Assembly (NCBI GenBank): GCA_016869765.1
Contig: VGES01000006.1
Location: 1 to 64,000 of the forward strand
Origin: Alphaproteobacteria bacterium
GTDB taxonomy: Bacteria; Pseudomonadota; Alphaproteobacteria; SHVP01
Length of the DNA stretch: 64,000 bases
Reading direction: 5' to 3'
Shown: piece after piece, positions 46,779-57,350 of the stretch
Numbering within the stretch: position 1 is the stretch's first letter
Layout of the letters: the number at the start of each line of letters is the position of its first letter
Notes under the pieces: model-generated
What the model was told of the DNA's origin: nothing
What the model saw: only the letters and a program-made list of their open reading frames with translations
Databases searched by the model: none
Program-made: the position numbers and the translations under genes

Positions 46779-47294
46779 ATGAGACGGACCCTATCGATCG
46801 CCTTGGCGATGACGTTCCTGGCCAGCGCGACGCTGGCGCAGCAGAAGCCGACTCTGCTCGGACAGCACAAGGATTGGGACGCCTTCACGCTACGCGAAGG
46901 CGGGAAGCTCGTGTGCTACATCGCCAGCGATCCCGCCGAGTGGAGCTCCCAGCCGCGCGGGGCCAACCGGGGTGCGATCAGTCTTCTCGTCACCCATCGC
47001 CCCGCCAGCAATGTCCGCGACGAGGTGAGCGTGCACATGGGTTACAGACTGAAGGAGAACTCCGAGGTCATCGCCGAGGTCGACGGCCAGAAGTTCACCC
47101 TGTTCACCAAGGACGAAGGTGCCTGGGCGGCCGACCCTAAGACCGACAAGGCGCTGTCCGACGCCATGGCCCGCGGCAACACGCTGCTCGTCAAGGGCAC
47201 GTCGGTGCGTGGCACGGCGACGACCGACCGCTATTCGTTGGCCGGTTACGCGGCGGCGCGAGAGGCCGCCAACAAGGCGTGCAATATCCGATGA
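46779..47294 (+). CDS. invasion-associated locus B family protein
   Basis: signal peptide; [45 protein letters not shown]. Confidence 0.8.
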   Translation: MRRTLSIALAMTFLASATLAQQKPTLLGQHKDWDAFTLREGGKLVCYIASDPAEWSSQPRGANRGAISLLVTHRPASNVRDEVSVHMGYRLKENSEVIAEVDGQKFTLFTKDEGAWAADPKTDKALSDAMARGNTLLVKGTSVRGTATTDRYSLAGYAAAREAANKACNIR

Positions 47295-48394
47295 AACGTT
47301 CGCTGATCGGCTTGACGCGCGAGGAGATCGCCGAGGAGTTGCGCCTCGTCGGTGTTCCCGATCGTGCGCTCCGCATGCGCGCCAACCAGCTTTGGCATTG
47401 GATCTACTACCGCGGCACCACGTCGTTTGCCGCGATGACGACGATTGCCAAGGGACTTCAGGCGGACCTCGACGCCGTGTTTACGCTCGAGCGGCCGGCG
47501 GTCGCGGCGGCGCAGTGTTCGGTCGATGGCACCCGCAAGTGGTTGCTGGCACTGGCGCCCGGTCAGGAGGTCGAAAGCGTCTACATCCCGGAGGCCGATC
47601 GCGGCGCGCTGTGCGTTTCCTCCCAAGTGGGCTGCACCCTCAATTGCCGGTTCTGCCACACCGGGACCCAGGATTGGGTGCGCAACCTGACGGCGGCCGA
47701 AATCGTGGCCCAGGTCCTGAACGCACGCGATGCGATCGGCGAGTGGCCTTCGCCCAAGGAGGGCCGCATGCTCTCCAACATCGTCATGATGGGCATGGGT
47801 GAGCCGCTCTACAACTACGACAACGTCAAGAAGGCCCTCGCCATCGTCATGGACAACGAGGGGATCGGCATCTCGCGCCGCCGCATCACGCTGTCCACCG
47901 CCGGTGTCGCACCGATGATCGAGCATGTCGGCCGAGACCTGGGTTGCGAGCTCGCGATCTCGTTGCATGCCGTGCGTGATGATCTGCGCAACGAGTTGGT
48001 GCCGCTCAACAAGAAATACCCGATCCAGGAATTGCTCGCCGCCTGTCGGTCCTATCCCGGCGCGGCCAACTCGCGACGCATCACCTTCGAATACGTCATG
48101 CTCAGGGGCGTGAACGATTCGGTGACCGAGGCCAAGGAACTCGTGCGCCTGATCGCCGGTATCCACGCCAAGGTGAACTTGATCCCGTTCAATCCCTGGC
48201 CGGGGGCGCCGTACGCCTGCTCCGACGACGAGGCGATTGCCGCCTTCGCCGAGGTCGTGAACCGCGCGGGGTATTCCTCGCCGGTGCGCACTCCGCGTGG
48301 CCGCGACATCATGGCGGCCTGCGGGCAGTTGAAGTCGGCGTCGATCAAACAGCGCGCCAGTGCGCGCGCCGCTGAAGCGGGTGCCGCGGCCTAA
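47291..48394 (+). CDS. rlmN: 23S rRNA/tRNA adenine C2 methyltransferase RlmN
   Basis: radical [37 protein letters not shown] overlap with upstream gene. Confidence 0.97.
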   Translation: MKRSLIGLTREEIAEELRLVGVPDRALRMRANQLWHWIYYRGTTSFAAMTTIAKGLQADLDAVFTLERPAVAAAQCSVDGTRKWLLALAPGQEVESVYIPEADRGALCVSSQVGCTLNCRFCHTGTQDWVRNLTAAEIVAQVLNARDAIGEWPSPKEGRMLSNIVMMGMGEPLYNYDNVKKALAIVMDNEGIGISRRRITLSTAGVAPMIEHVGRDLGCELAISLHAVRDDLRNELVPLNKKYPIQELLAACRSYPGAANSRRITFEYVMLRGVNDSVTEAKELVRLIAGIHAKVNLIPFNPWPGAPYACSDDEAIAAFAEVVNRAGYSSPVRTPRGRDIMAACGQLKSASIKQRASARAAEAGAAA

Positions 48395-48460
48395 TCCACC
48401 GCGCTTGCCCCCGAAGTCAGGCTCCCTATACTCCGCGGCCATTCGAAAACGGGGGCCGGC

Positions 48461-49675
48461 ATGGCCAAGCGCGACATCAAGAAAGTGGTCCTCGCCTACT
48501 CGGGCGGGCTCGATACCTCGGTCATCCTCAAGTGGCTGCAGACGGAATACGGCTGCGAGGTCGTGACGTTCACGGCCGACCTGGGCCAGGGCGAGGAGCT
48601 GGGACCGGCCCGCACCAAGGCCGAGATGTTCGGGGTTCGCCAGATCTACATCGAGGATCTGCGCGAGACCTTCGTGCGCGACTACGTGTTCCCGATGTTC
48701 CGGGCCAACGCGCTTTATGAGGGAATGTATCTCCTGGGTACCTCGATCGCCCGGCCGCTGATCGCCAAGCGCCAGATCGAGATCGCCGCCGAAACGGGCG
48801 CCGATGCCGTGGCGCACGGCGCGACCGGAAAGGGCAACGACCAGGTCAGGTTCGAGCTCACCTATTACGCGCTGAACCCGAACATCAAGGTGATCGCACC
48901 GTGGCGGGAGTGGACGCTCACCTCGCGCACGACGCTGCTCGCGTTCGCCGAGCAACACCAGATCCCGATCGCCAAGGACAAGCGCGGCGAGGCGCCGTTC
49001 TCGGTCGATGCCAACCTGTTGCACTCCTCGAGCGAAGGCAAAGCGTTGGAAGACCCGTGGCACGAGCCGGAAGAGTTCGTCTATCAGCGGACGATCGCTC
49101 CGGAGCAGGCGCCCGACCGTGCGACCTACGTCGAGGTGTCGTTCAAGCGCGGCGATGCGGTGGCGGTCGACGGCAAGCCGCTGTCGCCGGCGGCGTTGCT
49201 CACGCGGCTCAACGAACTCGGCCGCGCCAACGGCATCGGCCGCGTCGATCTGGTCGAGAACCGCTTCGTCGGCATGAAGTCCCGCGGCGTCTACGAGACG
49301 CCGGGCGGAACGATCCTCTATGCGGCGCACCGCGGCATCGAACAGATCACCCTCGATCGCGGCGCCGGGCACCTCAAGGACGAATTGATGCCGCGTTACG
49401 CCGAGCTCGTGTACAACGGCTTCTGGTTTGCGCCTGAGCGCGAAATGCTGCAGGCGGCCATCGACAAGTCCCAGGAGCACGTCGAGGGCACCGTCCGGCT
49501 CAAACTTTACAAGGGCAACGTCGCGGTGGTCGGGCGCAAGTCCGACAAGAGCCTCTATTCGCTCTCGCACGTGACGTTCGAAGAGGACGCGGGCGCCTAC
49601 GACCAGCGCGATGCCACGGGCTTTATCCGGCTCAACGCCCTGCGGCTGCGACTCTTGAAGCGGGGCGGACGCTAG
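48461..49675 (+). CDS. argG: argininosuccinate synthase
   Basis: [40 protein letters not shown]. Confidence 0.98.
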   Translation: MAKRDIKKVVLAYSGGLDTSVILKWLQTEYGCEVVTFTADLGQGEELGPARTKAEMFGVRQIYIEDLRETFVRDYVFPMFRANALYEGMYLLGTSIARPLIAKRQIEIAAETGADAVAHGATGKGNDQVRFELTYYALNPNIKVIAPWREWTLTSRTTLLAFAEQHQIPIAKDKRGEAPFSVDANLLHSSSEGKALEDPWHEPEEFVYQRTIAPEQAPDRATYVEVSFKRGDAVAVDGKPLSPAALLTRLNELGRANGIGRVDLVENRFVGMKSRGVYETPGGTILYAAHRGIEQITLDRGAGHLKDELMPRYAELVYNGFWFAPEREMLQAAIDKSQEHVEGTVRLKLYKGNVAVVGRKSDKSLYSLSHVTFEEDAGAYDQRDATGFIRLNALRLRLLKRGGR

Positions 49676-50548
49676 TCAGTCCGGCAGAGGGACGCCGCGC
49701 CGCCGGCAGGCGGCGGTCAGCGTGTTCTGCAACAGACACGCGATGGTCATCGGGCCGACGCCACCAGGGACGGGCGTGATGGCGCGGGCGATCGCGGCCG
49801 CTTCCGCGTAGGCCACGTCACCCACCAGCCGGCCTTTGCCGTCGGCCGTCGGGAGGCGATTGATTCCGACGTCGATCACGGTCGCGCCCGGTTTGATCCA
49901 GTCGCCACGCACCATCTCGGGCTTGCCCACGGCGGCGATGACGACGTCGGCGCGCCGGCACGCCGCGGCGAGATCGCGCGTCCGCGAGTGCGCCACGGTG
50001 ACCGTGGCGTTGGCGTTGAGGAGCAGTTGCACCATCGGCTTGCCGACGAGCTTGGAGCGGCCGATGACGATCGCGTCCGCGCCGGCGACCGTTGCCCCGC
50101 TCTTGGCCAGGAGGATCATGCAGCCCAATGGCGTGCACGGCACCAGGCCGCCCTGGCCCAGGGACAGCCGACCGGCGTTCATCGGATGCAGGCCATCCAC
50201 GTCCTTGGCCGGATCGATCGCCTCGACGACCGTGCTCTCCGAGATCGTTTTCGGCAGCGGCATCTGGACCAGGATGCCGTCGACCGCCGGATCGGCATTG
50301 AGATCGCGCACCTTGGTCAAGAGCGTGGCTTCGTCGATCGAAGCGGGCAGCTTGAACTCGAAGGAGGCCATGCCGGCCTCCATCGTCTGTTTGCCCTTGT
50401 TGCGGACGTAGATTTGGCTCGCGGGGTCTTCGCCCACCAGTACGACGGCAAGCCCGGGGGTGATGCCATGCCGGGACTTGAGGGTCGCAACGCGTCGCGC
50501 GACCTCCGCCCGAACCTCGGCTGCGATCGCTTTGCCGTCGATGATCAT
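49676..50548 (-). CDS. folD: bifunctional methylenetetrahydrofolate dehydrogenase/cyclohydrolase
   Basis: [52 protein letters not shown]. Confidence 0.98.
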   Translation of the reverse strand: MIIDGKAIAAEVRAEVARRVATLKSRHGITPGLAVVLVGEDPASQIYVRNKGKQTMEAGMASFEFKLPASIDEATLLTKVRDLNADPAVDGILVQMPLPKTISESTVVEAIDPAKDVDGLHPMNAGRLSLGQGGLVPCTPLGCMILLAKSGATVAGADAIVIGRSKLVGKPMVQLLLNANATVTVAHSRTRDLAAACRRADVVIAAVGKPEMVRGDWIKPGATVIDVGINRLPTADGKGRLVGDVAYAEAAAIARAITPVPGGVGPMTIACLLQNTLTAACRRRGVPLPD

Positions 50549-50569
50549 TGGTGCCTCCCGGCGCTGGTT

Positions 50570-50728
50570 CTAGTCGAGCACGGTCAGCGCATCAACGTCG
50601 AGGTTCGCGCACCAGCGCTCGACCGTTTCCGCCGCGTCGACGCCCACCGCGACGATCTTGCGACGATTCTTGGCGCCGCTCACGAGAACGACGGACGACG
50701 GCGCCAGGTTCGACGGCTTCGCCAGCAC
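50570..50728 (-). pseudogene. DUF167-family remnant (C-terminal half only)
   Basis: not in ORF track; VLAKPSNLAPSSVVLVSGAKNRRKIVAVGVDAAETVERWCANLDVDALTVLD from GTG at 50728. Confidence 0.6.
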
Positions 50729-50744
50729 GGCGCCGCAGCCGCCT

Positions 50745-51023
50745 CTAGAGGAGGTACTCGCTGAGCAGGCTGCGCAGGAAATAGATCGCCAGGATCAGGA
50801 TCACCGGCGAGAGATCGATGCCGCCGATCGAGGGAATGACCCGCCGGATTCGTGACAGCACCGGCTCGGTGAGGCGGTAGGTGACGTCGCCGATGGTATT
50901 GACGACGCGATTGCGCGGGTTGACGACGTTGAAATGGACGAGCCAGAACAACACGATTTGGACGAACACGATCCAAACGTAAATGTTGAGGATCGCGTCG
51001 ATCAGGAGAACCAAGGAGACCAT
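50745..51023 (-). CDS. YggT family membrane protein
   Basis: FNVVNPRNRVVNTIGDVTYRLTEPVLSRIRRVIPSIGGIDLSPVILILAIYFLRSLL; start may be 51050. Confidence 0.93.
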   Translation of the reverse strand: MVSLVLLIDAILNIYVWIVFVQIVLFWLVHFNVVNPRNRVVNTIGDVTYRLTEPVLSRIRRVIPSIGGIDLSPVILILAIYFLRSLLSEYLL

Positions 51024-51198
51024 CGAACCACCGGCTGGCAGGGTGGCCATTAAATCCGATGGTCCCTGGCGCGGCAAGAAAAGGCCCACGCGTGGGGAAT
51101 TTCCGCCGGCTTGCGCGCCTCGGCCGGGCCACCGGCTGCCTTGACACCCCGGGAGGTCGCAACCATTATCCGCCCCGTTCTCCGCCTGCGGCGGCTGT

Positions 51199-51274
<76 letters not shown>

Positions 51275-51464
51275 ATTTTTCCCTTGTCCGGCCCGTCACG
51301 TCCGCCACGGTCGTTCATGCCGTTCACAACGCCGCAACGCGGGGCGACCCGTCTTCTTGCCTGAGCGTCGGTCGCTTGGGGGGCCGCAGGCCGAACGCGG
51401 CATCGGTTGAGAGAAGATCATAAAAGGACCAAATCTGGTCTCTCCCAATACCTGGAACAGTCCG

Positions 51465-51740
51465 ATGCGATATTCCGCCCAGGTCAAACCGATCAGTTAC
51501 CTCAAAGCGAACGCTGCGGAGGTACTCGCCCGTCTGACTGCGGAACGAGAGCCGCTCGTCATTACCCAGAATGGAGAAGCCAAGGCCGTTATCCAGGATG
51601 TCGCTTCCTATGAGGAGACGCAGCAGACGCTGGCGCTGCTGAAAATACTCGCGCTCGGCCAAGCGGAGATCGACGCCGGCCATGTCACGCCGGCAAGCAG
51701 GGTCGTTGCAAGGTTGAGAGCCAAACGGGCCACAAGGTAG
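51465..51740 (+). CDS. Phd/YefM-family antitoxin
   Basis: VKPISYLKANAAEVLARLTAEREPLVITQNGEAKAVIQDVASYEE. Confidence 0.9.
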   Translation: MRYSAQVKPISYLKANAAEVLARLTAEREPLVITQNGEAKAVIQDVASYEETQQTLALLKILALGQAEIDAGHVTPASRVVARLRAKRATR

Positions 51741-52075
51741 TGGCTCGCGCCCGATACCGGGTACTCCTCACGCTTGGGGCGGAACGGGACCTCGCGGCGA
51801 TCTACGACTACGGCGCTAAGTCCGATGGTCCGGCGAGGGCCGACATCGTGCCGGGAGACCTGATGGGTGTGGTCGGGCGTCTGTCAGAATTCCCAGAGCG
51901 TGGCCCCCACCCCGCCGAACTGGCGGTCCTAGGCATCCGAGACTTCCGGCAGACGGTATTCACACCCTACCGAGTGATTTATCGGGTGATCGCCCGCAAG
52001 GTCTACTTCTTCGTGATTGCTGATGGTCGGAGAGACATGCAGTCTCTTCTGGCGCAGCGCCTGCTCAAGAGTTGA
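51740..52075 (+). CDS. RelE/ParE-family toxin
   Basis: YRVLLTLGAERDLAAIYDYGA..., FTPYRVIYRVIARKVYFFVIADGRRDMQSLLAQRLL. Confidence 0.9.
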   Translation: MARARYRVLLTLGAERDLAAIYDYGAKSDGPARADIVPGDLMGVVGRLSEFPERGPHPAELAVLGIRDFRQTVFTPYRVIYRVIARKVYFFVIADGRRDMQSLLAQRLLKS

Positions 52076-52129
52076 TAGCGGGTGCAGCCGAGCACGATCA
52101 TGGGCTACAGGATGGATCGGAAGCCCGGA

Positions 52130-52882
52130 TCAATCGGAAGCCGCCGGGTGGCTCCAGTACCGATAGGTCCACAGATCCGCGAAACCAAGCCGCCGGTAAA
52201 GGCGCACGGCGTCCGTGTTGGCGACTTCGACCTGCAGAAACACGCGACTGAAGGCGCGCTTGATGCCGTCGGCGAGAATCGCGGCGACAATCGCCGAAGC
52301 AAGCCCTCGGTTGCGGTGCGCAGGATCGGTGCGCAGGCCATGAATGCTAACCCATTCTCGGCTAAAGCTGCCCGCGCCGACGGCAACCGTAGCGCCCGAC
52401 TGAGCGACGCTCGCGAAGCGCGCATGCTTGGCACGACGAAGGATCGTGAGTCGGCTGCGACCATCGACCTTGTCGGACCCTGTGCCCAGGAAGGCCGCGC
52501 ACCAGCCGTCATCAGCGGTGTTACTGAGCGTTACGGGCGACGACTCGATCGGCAGTAGGGTGCATGGCCGTGTCATGACAAGTGAGGCTGGGCCACTGCG
52601 GTAGCCAAGGGCGCACAAGCGCGTCTGCAAACGCGTAAGAGGCTCGGTTTCCGGTATCCGAAATCGCGGCATCGCACCAGCACGGCAATAGCGGGTGATG
52701 ATCCGGTCGATGTCGGCGGCCAAATCGACGTCATGACGCAACGGTACGGCGCTGCGGGAGCGGGACACGGTGCCCTCATCGATAGGGACCAACCAACCGC
52801 CGATCTCGTCGAGTTCCGTGGACGGCATCGCATCGAGCGTGGCCCTTTCCATGGCCGCGATCTGATCGGCGTTCAACGCCAT
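52130..52882 (-). CDS. GNAT family N-acetyltransferase
   Basis: GLRTDPAHRNRGLASAIVAAILADGIKRAFSRVFLQVEVANTDAVRLYRRLGFAD. Confidence 0.9.
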   Translation of the reverse strand: MALNADQIAAMERATLDAMPSTELDEIGGWLVPIDEGTVSRSRSAVPLRHDVDLAADIDRIITRYCRAGAMPRFRIPETEPLTRLQTRLCALGYRSGPASLVMTRPCTLLPIESSPVTLSNTADDGWCAAFLGTGSDKVDGRSRLTILRRAKHARFASVAQSGATVAVGAGSFSREWVSIHGLRTDPAHRNRGLASAIVAAILADGIKRAFSRVFLQVEVANTDAVRLYRRLGFADLWTYRYWSHPAASD

Positions 52883-52892
52883 TCGTTCGCCA

Positions 52893-53510
52893 CTACGCCT
52901 GGTCGCTGTAGCGCGCGAAGGCTGGGCGTTCCCTCAGGCGGGCGTAGTAGGCGGCGACCGCCGTCAATTGCGGGCGGGTGATCGGCGTTGCGTACCAGCG
53001 GTGCGTCGACAGCCCGACGACGATGTCGGCAAGCGTGAATGCCTCGCCGGTGACGAAGGCCCCGGTCCTGCCCAGCGTGCGATCGAGAATTGCCATCTGG
53101 TGGTTCCACTGCGTGACACTGTCGGCGATCGCCGACGCGTCCCGATGCTTCGGGCTGTGTCGGACCAGGCCCATGAAGGCATATCGCCAAGCGTTGTTGA
53201 TCTCGGTGAGTTGCCAGTCCATCCACTGTTCGACGATGGCCCGCTCAGCCGGGCCCTCGGGGAGAAGGTCAAAGCGCCGGTGTTTGTGTGCGAGATACCG
53301 GCAGATCGCGTTCGACTCCCACAGCACGAACCCGCCGTCCTTGACCACTGGAACGAGTCCGTTGGGATTGAGCGCAAGGAACTCGGGTGCCTGCAGGGAT
53401 CGCGAGCCCGAACCCCACTCGGTCAACGAGGGTTCGAAACCGAGTTCGAGGCAGGTCCACAAGACCTTGCGGACGTTGATCGAGGACAAGCGGCCGAGCA
53501 ATTCGAGCAT
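52893..53510 (-). CDS. glutathione S-transferase family protein
   Basis: RKVLWTCLELGFEPSLTEWGSGSR, PEFLALNPNGLVPVVKDGGFVLWESNAICRYLA. Confidence 0.93.
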   Translation of the reverse strand: MLELLGRLSSINVRKVLWTCLELGFEPSLTEWGSGSRSLQAPEFLALNPNGLVPVVKDGGFVLWESNAICRYLAHKHRRFDLLPEGPAERAIVEQWMDWQLTEINNAWRYAFMGLVRHSPKHRDASAIADSVTQWNHQMAILDRTLGRTGAFVTGEAFTLADIVVGLSTHRWYATPITRPQLTAVAAYYARLRERPAFARYSDQA

Positions 53511-53543
53511 CGGGCGATACCAGACGCCGGCCCGAGCGGCCGG

Positions 53544-54089
53544 TCAAGCCTGTGGCCGCATCATCCGACGGAGCGTGCCGTCCCGATCGAATAGACTGCG
53601 TTTCAGGGCACCGGTGACATGCAGGGCCAAGACGGCGACCAGTGCATGAGAAAAGACCGCGTGCCACGCTTCCGACGGGCCGTGCCAGGAACGATCGAGC
53701 CCGAGGGTCGGTGCCAGGAAGATGCCGTAGATGCTCGCCAGCCGTGGGCTGGTCGCCGCGGCGAGATAGCCGCTCAAGAGCGTCGCAAGCAGGAGCGCGA
53801 GCAGCGCGACGTGAACCAGTCGGGCCAGCCGGTTCTCCCAAGCCCGACCGGACGTGAGCGACGGCCAAGGGTTCATCAGGCGCCAGCCGACCCTGAGGAA
53901 GCCGACGATCACGGAGATCCAACCGATCATGAGGTGGACGTTCACGATATCGCGAAACAGCGGTCCGCGCGGCAGGAGCAGCAGTGCATAGCCGCTCACC
54001 ATCAGGGCCAGCACCGCCAGTGCACCGATCCAATGCAGCGAAATCGACCCTCGGCCATAACCACGACCACTGTCGAGCAACGCCATCAT
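53544..54089 (-). CDS. cytochrome b561-like protein
   Basis: ISLHWIGALAVLALMVSGY, NVHLMIGWISVIVGFLRVGWRL, WHAVFSHALVAVLALHVTGALKR. Confidence 0.88.
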   Translation of the reverse strand: MMALLDSGRGYGRGSISLHWIGALAVLALMVSGYALLLLPRGPLFRDIVNVHLMIGWISVIVGFLRVGWRLMNPWPSLTSGRAWENRLARLVHVALLALLLATLLSGYLAAATSPRLASIYGIFLAPTLGLDRSWHGPSEAWHAVFSHALVAVLALHVTGALKRSLFDRDGTLRRMMRPQA

Positions 54090-54203
54090 CACGGCTCCTC
54101 CGTCTCCGTAGACACGCCGATTCTCGGGCAATTCCGTCGGCGACGCGCCCGCTTTTCGCCTACGATCACGAAGTTGTTCACGCCCGGGAGTCCACGCTGC
54201 GCC

Positions 54204-54740
54204 ATGACCGCCGTCGTCGTTCGACCCGCCCGCGTCGAGGATTTCCCTGCCATCCAGGCGATCTATGCCGATCACGTCCGAACCGGCCTCGCATCGTTCG
54301 AAGAAGAGCCGCCCGATGTCGATGAAATGATCCGGCGGTGGCGCGGTGTCGACGTTCTTGGGCTGCCCTACGTCGTCGCAAATGTGGCCGGGGCCGTCGC
54401 CGGCTACGCCTATGCTCATCCCTACCATGCGCGCAGTGCTTACCGATTTACGGTCGAGGATTCGATCTACGTCGCCGCCGATCGACACCGACGCGGTGTC
54501 GGTGCGGCGCTGCTTGATCGCATCATCGCGGACTGCACCGCCGGCGGTTATCGCCAGATGATGGCGATCATCGGCAACTCGGCCAACGCTGGTTCTATTG
54601 GCCTGCATCGCTCACGCGGCTTCACCCACGTCGGCGTCCTGCGCTCGGTCGGCTACAAGTTCGGTCGCTGGGTCGATTCGGTATTTATGCAGCGGGCGCT
54701 GGGACCCGGGGATTCGGTGCTGCCGAACGCGGTGCCATGA
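54204..54740 (+). CDS. GNAT N-acetyltransferase (phosphinothricin acetyltransferase-like)
   Basis: VRPARVEDFPAIQAIYADHVRTGLASFEEEPPDVDEM, SIYVAADRHRRGVGAALL, GSIGLHRSRGF. Confidence 0.93.
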   Translation: MTAVVVRPARVEDFPAIQAIYADHVRTGLASFEEEPPDVDEMIRRWRGVDVLGLPYVVANVAGAVAGYAYAHPYHARSAYRFTVEDSIYVAADRHRRGVGAALLDRIIADCTAGGYRQMMAIIGNSANAGSIGLHRSRGFTHVGVLRSVGYKFGRWVDSVFMQRALGPGDSVLPNAVP

Positions 54741-55164
54741 TGTCCTCGCGCGGCGACGTCATCAGGGCCGCGAGCAGGTCGTGGTCGCTGGCCGTGATCT
54801 CGAACAGGCTGCGGCGGAACACGAAGCCCCACGGTTCGTAGCCGCGGGTCATCGACAGACGCTCGAGCAACGGGCGCACGGGAACTTCGCTCACCTCGCG
54901 ATAGTGCATCGATCGCCGATAGACCGACGACCCGTCCAAGCTGATGCGATAGATGGAGCCATCCGAGACCTCGCCGAGCGCGACGAATGCCTGGACGCGG
55001 TCGCCGGACCGCAGCCCGACGCGGGGCGCGTAATAGACCACCCGGTCGCCGGCACTCAGCCGCCGCAGCGGCGTCAATTTGCCGTGAGCCGCCTGACAAA
55101 AACTGCCCGCCACGGCGAGCGAAACATGCTCGCGCGAGGCGACGACAACCCAGAAGCGCATCAT
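54685..55164 (-). CDS. EVE domain protein
   Basis: WVVVASREHVSLAVAGSFCQAAHGKLTPLRRLSAGDRVVYYAPRVGLRSGDRVQAFVALGEV. Confidence 0.88.
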   Translation of the reverse strand: MMRFWVVVASREHVSLAVAGSFCQAAHGKLTPLRRLSAGDRVVYYAPRVGLRSGDRVQAFVALGEVSDGSIYRISLDGSSVYRRSMHYREVSEVPVRPLLERLSMTRGYEPWGFVFRRSLFEITASDHDLLAALMTSPREDIMAPRSAAPNPRVPAPAA

Positions 55165-55204
55165 AATCTCTTGGAGACGGGTCCCTCGCCGATCATAGGA
55201 TGTG

Positions 55205-55216
55205 TCAGGCGCCTGA
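55205..55216. promoter_or_regulatory. candidate MarR operator, perfect palindrome
   Basis: TCAGGCGCCTGA immediately upstream of the MarR ATG in the divergent EVE/MarR intergenic region. Confidence 0.5.
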
Positions 55217-55218
55217 TA

Positions 55219-55740
55219 ATGTCAACGGTTGTTCTACCGCCCTGGGTGGTTGCTCCCACGGCTTATTTGATTGCCACCACGCAACGTGCGGCGCAGGCGC
55301 ATCTCGATCAACGCTTGCGCAGTCGTGGCCTCAACGTGTCGCAACTGCGCATGCTGGCCGCGATCTTCCGGTCTCCCGGAACGTCGAACGCGGCACTCGC
55401 CCGGGCCGTCGCCATGACCCCACAGACCACCCAAGCCCTCATCGCGCGGCTCGAGGATCTCGGCCTCGTCGAGCGTCAGGGCGACCCCGATCACGGCCGT
55501 GTCCTGCGGACGCAACTCACCGCCAAAGGCACGGCGTTCTGGCAATGGGGACAAGGCCAAGTGAAACAGACCGAACGCCAGATGATACGCAACCTGTCCG
55601 ATGGCGAGCGCAAGATCTTCCATGAATTGATCTGGCGGGTTCTCGGTAACGTACGGTCGCCGACGCGAATGGCGCGAACGGGCCAATCCAAGCGAGCGAC
55701 CAAGTCGTTGCCCGTTGATCGAGCACGACCGACCCGGTAG
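55219..55740 (+). CDS. MarR family transcriptional regulator
   Basis: SQLRMLAAIFRSPGTSNAALARAVAMTPQTTQALIARLEDLGLVERQGDPDHGRVLRTQLTAKG. Confidence 0.92.
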   Translation: MSTVVLPPWVVAPTAYLIATTQRAAQAHLDQRLRSRGLNVSQLRMLAAIFRSPGTSNAALARAVAMTPQTTQALIARLEDLGLVERQGDPDHGRVLRTQLTAKGTAFWQWGQGQVKQTERQMIRNLSDGERKIFHELIWRVLGNVRSPTRMARTGQSKRATKSLPVDRARPTR

Positions 55741-55753
55741 CCTCCCGCCGCGC

Positions 55754-56464
55754 ATGGCTGGCAGGATCCTCGCGATCGTCCATCAAAAGCACTCTCGCAC
55801 CCGGCGAGTGGGGCGTGTGCTGCGTCGGCTGGGCTACGAGGTCGACATCCGCCGTCCGTGCGTCGGACATTCCCTGCCCGTAACCATGGAACAGCACGAT
55901 GCTGTGGTGGTGTTCGGCGGTCCGATGAGCGCCTACGAGGAAGACAAATACGACTTCATCAAGCGCGAACTCGACTGGATCCCGATGGCGGTCGAGTCGG
56001 GGAAGCCTTACCTCGGCATCTGCCTCGGGGCGCAGCTTCTTGCGCACGCCCTCGGAGCGCGCGTTGCCACCCACCGTGACGGCCTGTTCGAGGTCGGCTA
56101 TTTCGCTTTCTACCCAACGACCGAAGGCGCCGCGGTGTTCGGGGAGCCCGTCATGCATGCCTACCAGTGGCACAAAGACGGGTTCGAGATTCCCAAGGGG
56201 GCCGTCCTCCTGGCGCGCGGGGAACGGTTCGAGAATCAGGCGTTTCGCTACGGCGAAAATGCCTTCGCGGTGCAGTTCCATCCCGAACTGACGCCCAAGA
56301 CCATGGAACGGTGGTCGGGCTTCGCGCACAAGCGCAACGTGCCCGGTGCGCAGCCGCTCGAGGAACTGATTGCCACGCGGGATCGCCACGAGCCGACCGT
56401 CCGTCGCTGGCTCAATCGTTTCCTGCCGCGTTGGTTGGCCTCGGTTCGGCCCAAGGGAGTGTGA
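55754..56464 (+). CDS. class I glutamine amidotransferase-like protein
   Basis: AVVVFGGPMSAYEEDKYDFIKRELDWI, GKPYLGICLGAQLLAHALGA, AVQFHPEL. Confidence 0.93.
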   Translation: MAGRILAIVHQKHSRTRRVGRVLRRLGYEVDIRRPCVGHSLPVTMEQHDAVVVFGGPMSAYEEDKYDFIKRELDWIPMAVESGKPYLGICLGAQLLAHALGARVATHRDGLFEVGYFAFYPTTEGAAVFGEPVMHAYQWHKDGFEIPKGAVLLARGERFENQAFRYGENAFAVQFHPELTPKTMERWSGFAHKRNVPGAQPLEELIATRDRHEPTVRRWLNRFLPRWLASVRPKGV

Positions 56465-57033
56465 ACACCCCGTCCCACATCCTCTATGGGGCGGCCATGT
56501 TCGGGCGCCACGGGCGCGGGCCGGCGGTTGCCGCCGCCGCCGGTGGCCTCCTGCCCGACGTCCCGGCATTTCTGTTTGTAAGTTGGGCTACCTGGATCGA
56601 GCACATCGAGCGCCGGGTCATTTTTCGCGAACTCTATTTCTCGCCCGAATGGCAGGCCTGGATTGGGCCGTCGCATTCGATCGTCGTTTGGCTCGGCGTT
56701 CTCGGACTGGCCTTGTGGCAACGCTGGCCGCTGTTGCGCATCGCCGCGCTCGCAGGCCTATTGCACTTGGCCTTCGATTTTCCGGTTCATGCCTCCGACC
56801 CGCATCGACACTTCTGGCCGCTCAGCGATTGGCGGTTCCACAGTCCGTTGTCGTACTGGGAACCCGGCCACTTCCGGGACTACGTTCAGGGCGCCGAGAT
56901 CGCGTTGGCCCTCGCCTCGGCCGTGGCGATCTTTCGCCACCATCGCGATTGGCTAGTTCGGAGTGCGGCGCTCACGCTGCTCCTCGCCTACGTCGGGCAA
57001 ATGGCGCTTTTTGCTCTGTGGTTTGGCCGCTAG
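56461..57033 (+). CDS. multi-TM hypothetical protein (metal-dependent hydrolase-like membrane protein)
   Basis: GTG start; NTPSHILYGAAMF, GGLLPDVPAFLF, HSIVVWLGVLGLAL, HLAFDFPVHASDPHRHFWPL. Confidence 0.6.
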   Translation: MNTPSHILYGAAMFGRHGRGPAVAAAAGGLLPDVPAFLFVSWATWIEHIERRVIFRELYFSPEWQAWIGPSHSIVVWLGVLGLALWQRWPLLRIAALAGLLHLAFDFPVHASDPHRHFWPLSDWRFHSPLSYWEPGHFRDYVQGAEIALALASAVAIFRHHRDWLVRSAALTLLLAYVGQMALFALWFGR

Positions 57034-57350
57034 TTGGGGCGGCAGGGCCAAAGAGCAAAATGAGCGTCGACGATGACGCCTTCGGCGTCGAGTTCGTAGG
57101 TATGCGGCCGATCTCCGATCCAGCGCCGGATCGCCAACGCTTGCGTTTCCGTCGTCCAGTCGGGCAGGCAAAGGCTGCGACGCGCCGGCGATAGCTGGAT
57201 CGCGAGCGTTGTCGCCGCGATTCGGACGTGGCAGGTGAGCTCGTCGCGATTGCAATCGGCCAAGAAGTCGAGCACGCGTTCGCTCTGGGCCGATGCAGCA
57301 CCGGCGGCGAGCGTGACCGCAACAGCGGTCGCCAGGCTAACGCGTCGAAT
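57030..57350 (-). CDS. small secreted hypothetical protein, proposed ATT start
   Basis: in-frame extension of ORF 57030..57275 gives (M)RRVSLATAVAVTLAAGAASAQSERVLDFLADCNRDELTCHV. Confidence 0.5.
   Translation of the reverse strand: MRRVSLATAVAVTLAAGAASAQSERVLDFLADCNRDELTCHVRIAATTLAIQLSPARRSLCLPDWTTETQALAIRRWIGDRPHTYELDAEGVIVDAHFALWPCRPN

Noticed and set aside
47246-49570. 774-aa minus-strand ORF opposite rlmN and argG
   Set aside because: Both opposite-strand genes are unambiguous; the ORF has shadow-type composition and no domain.
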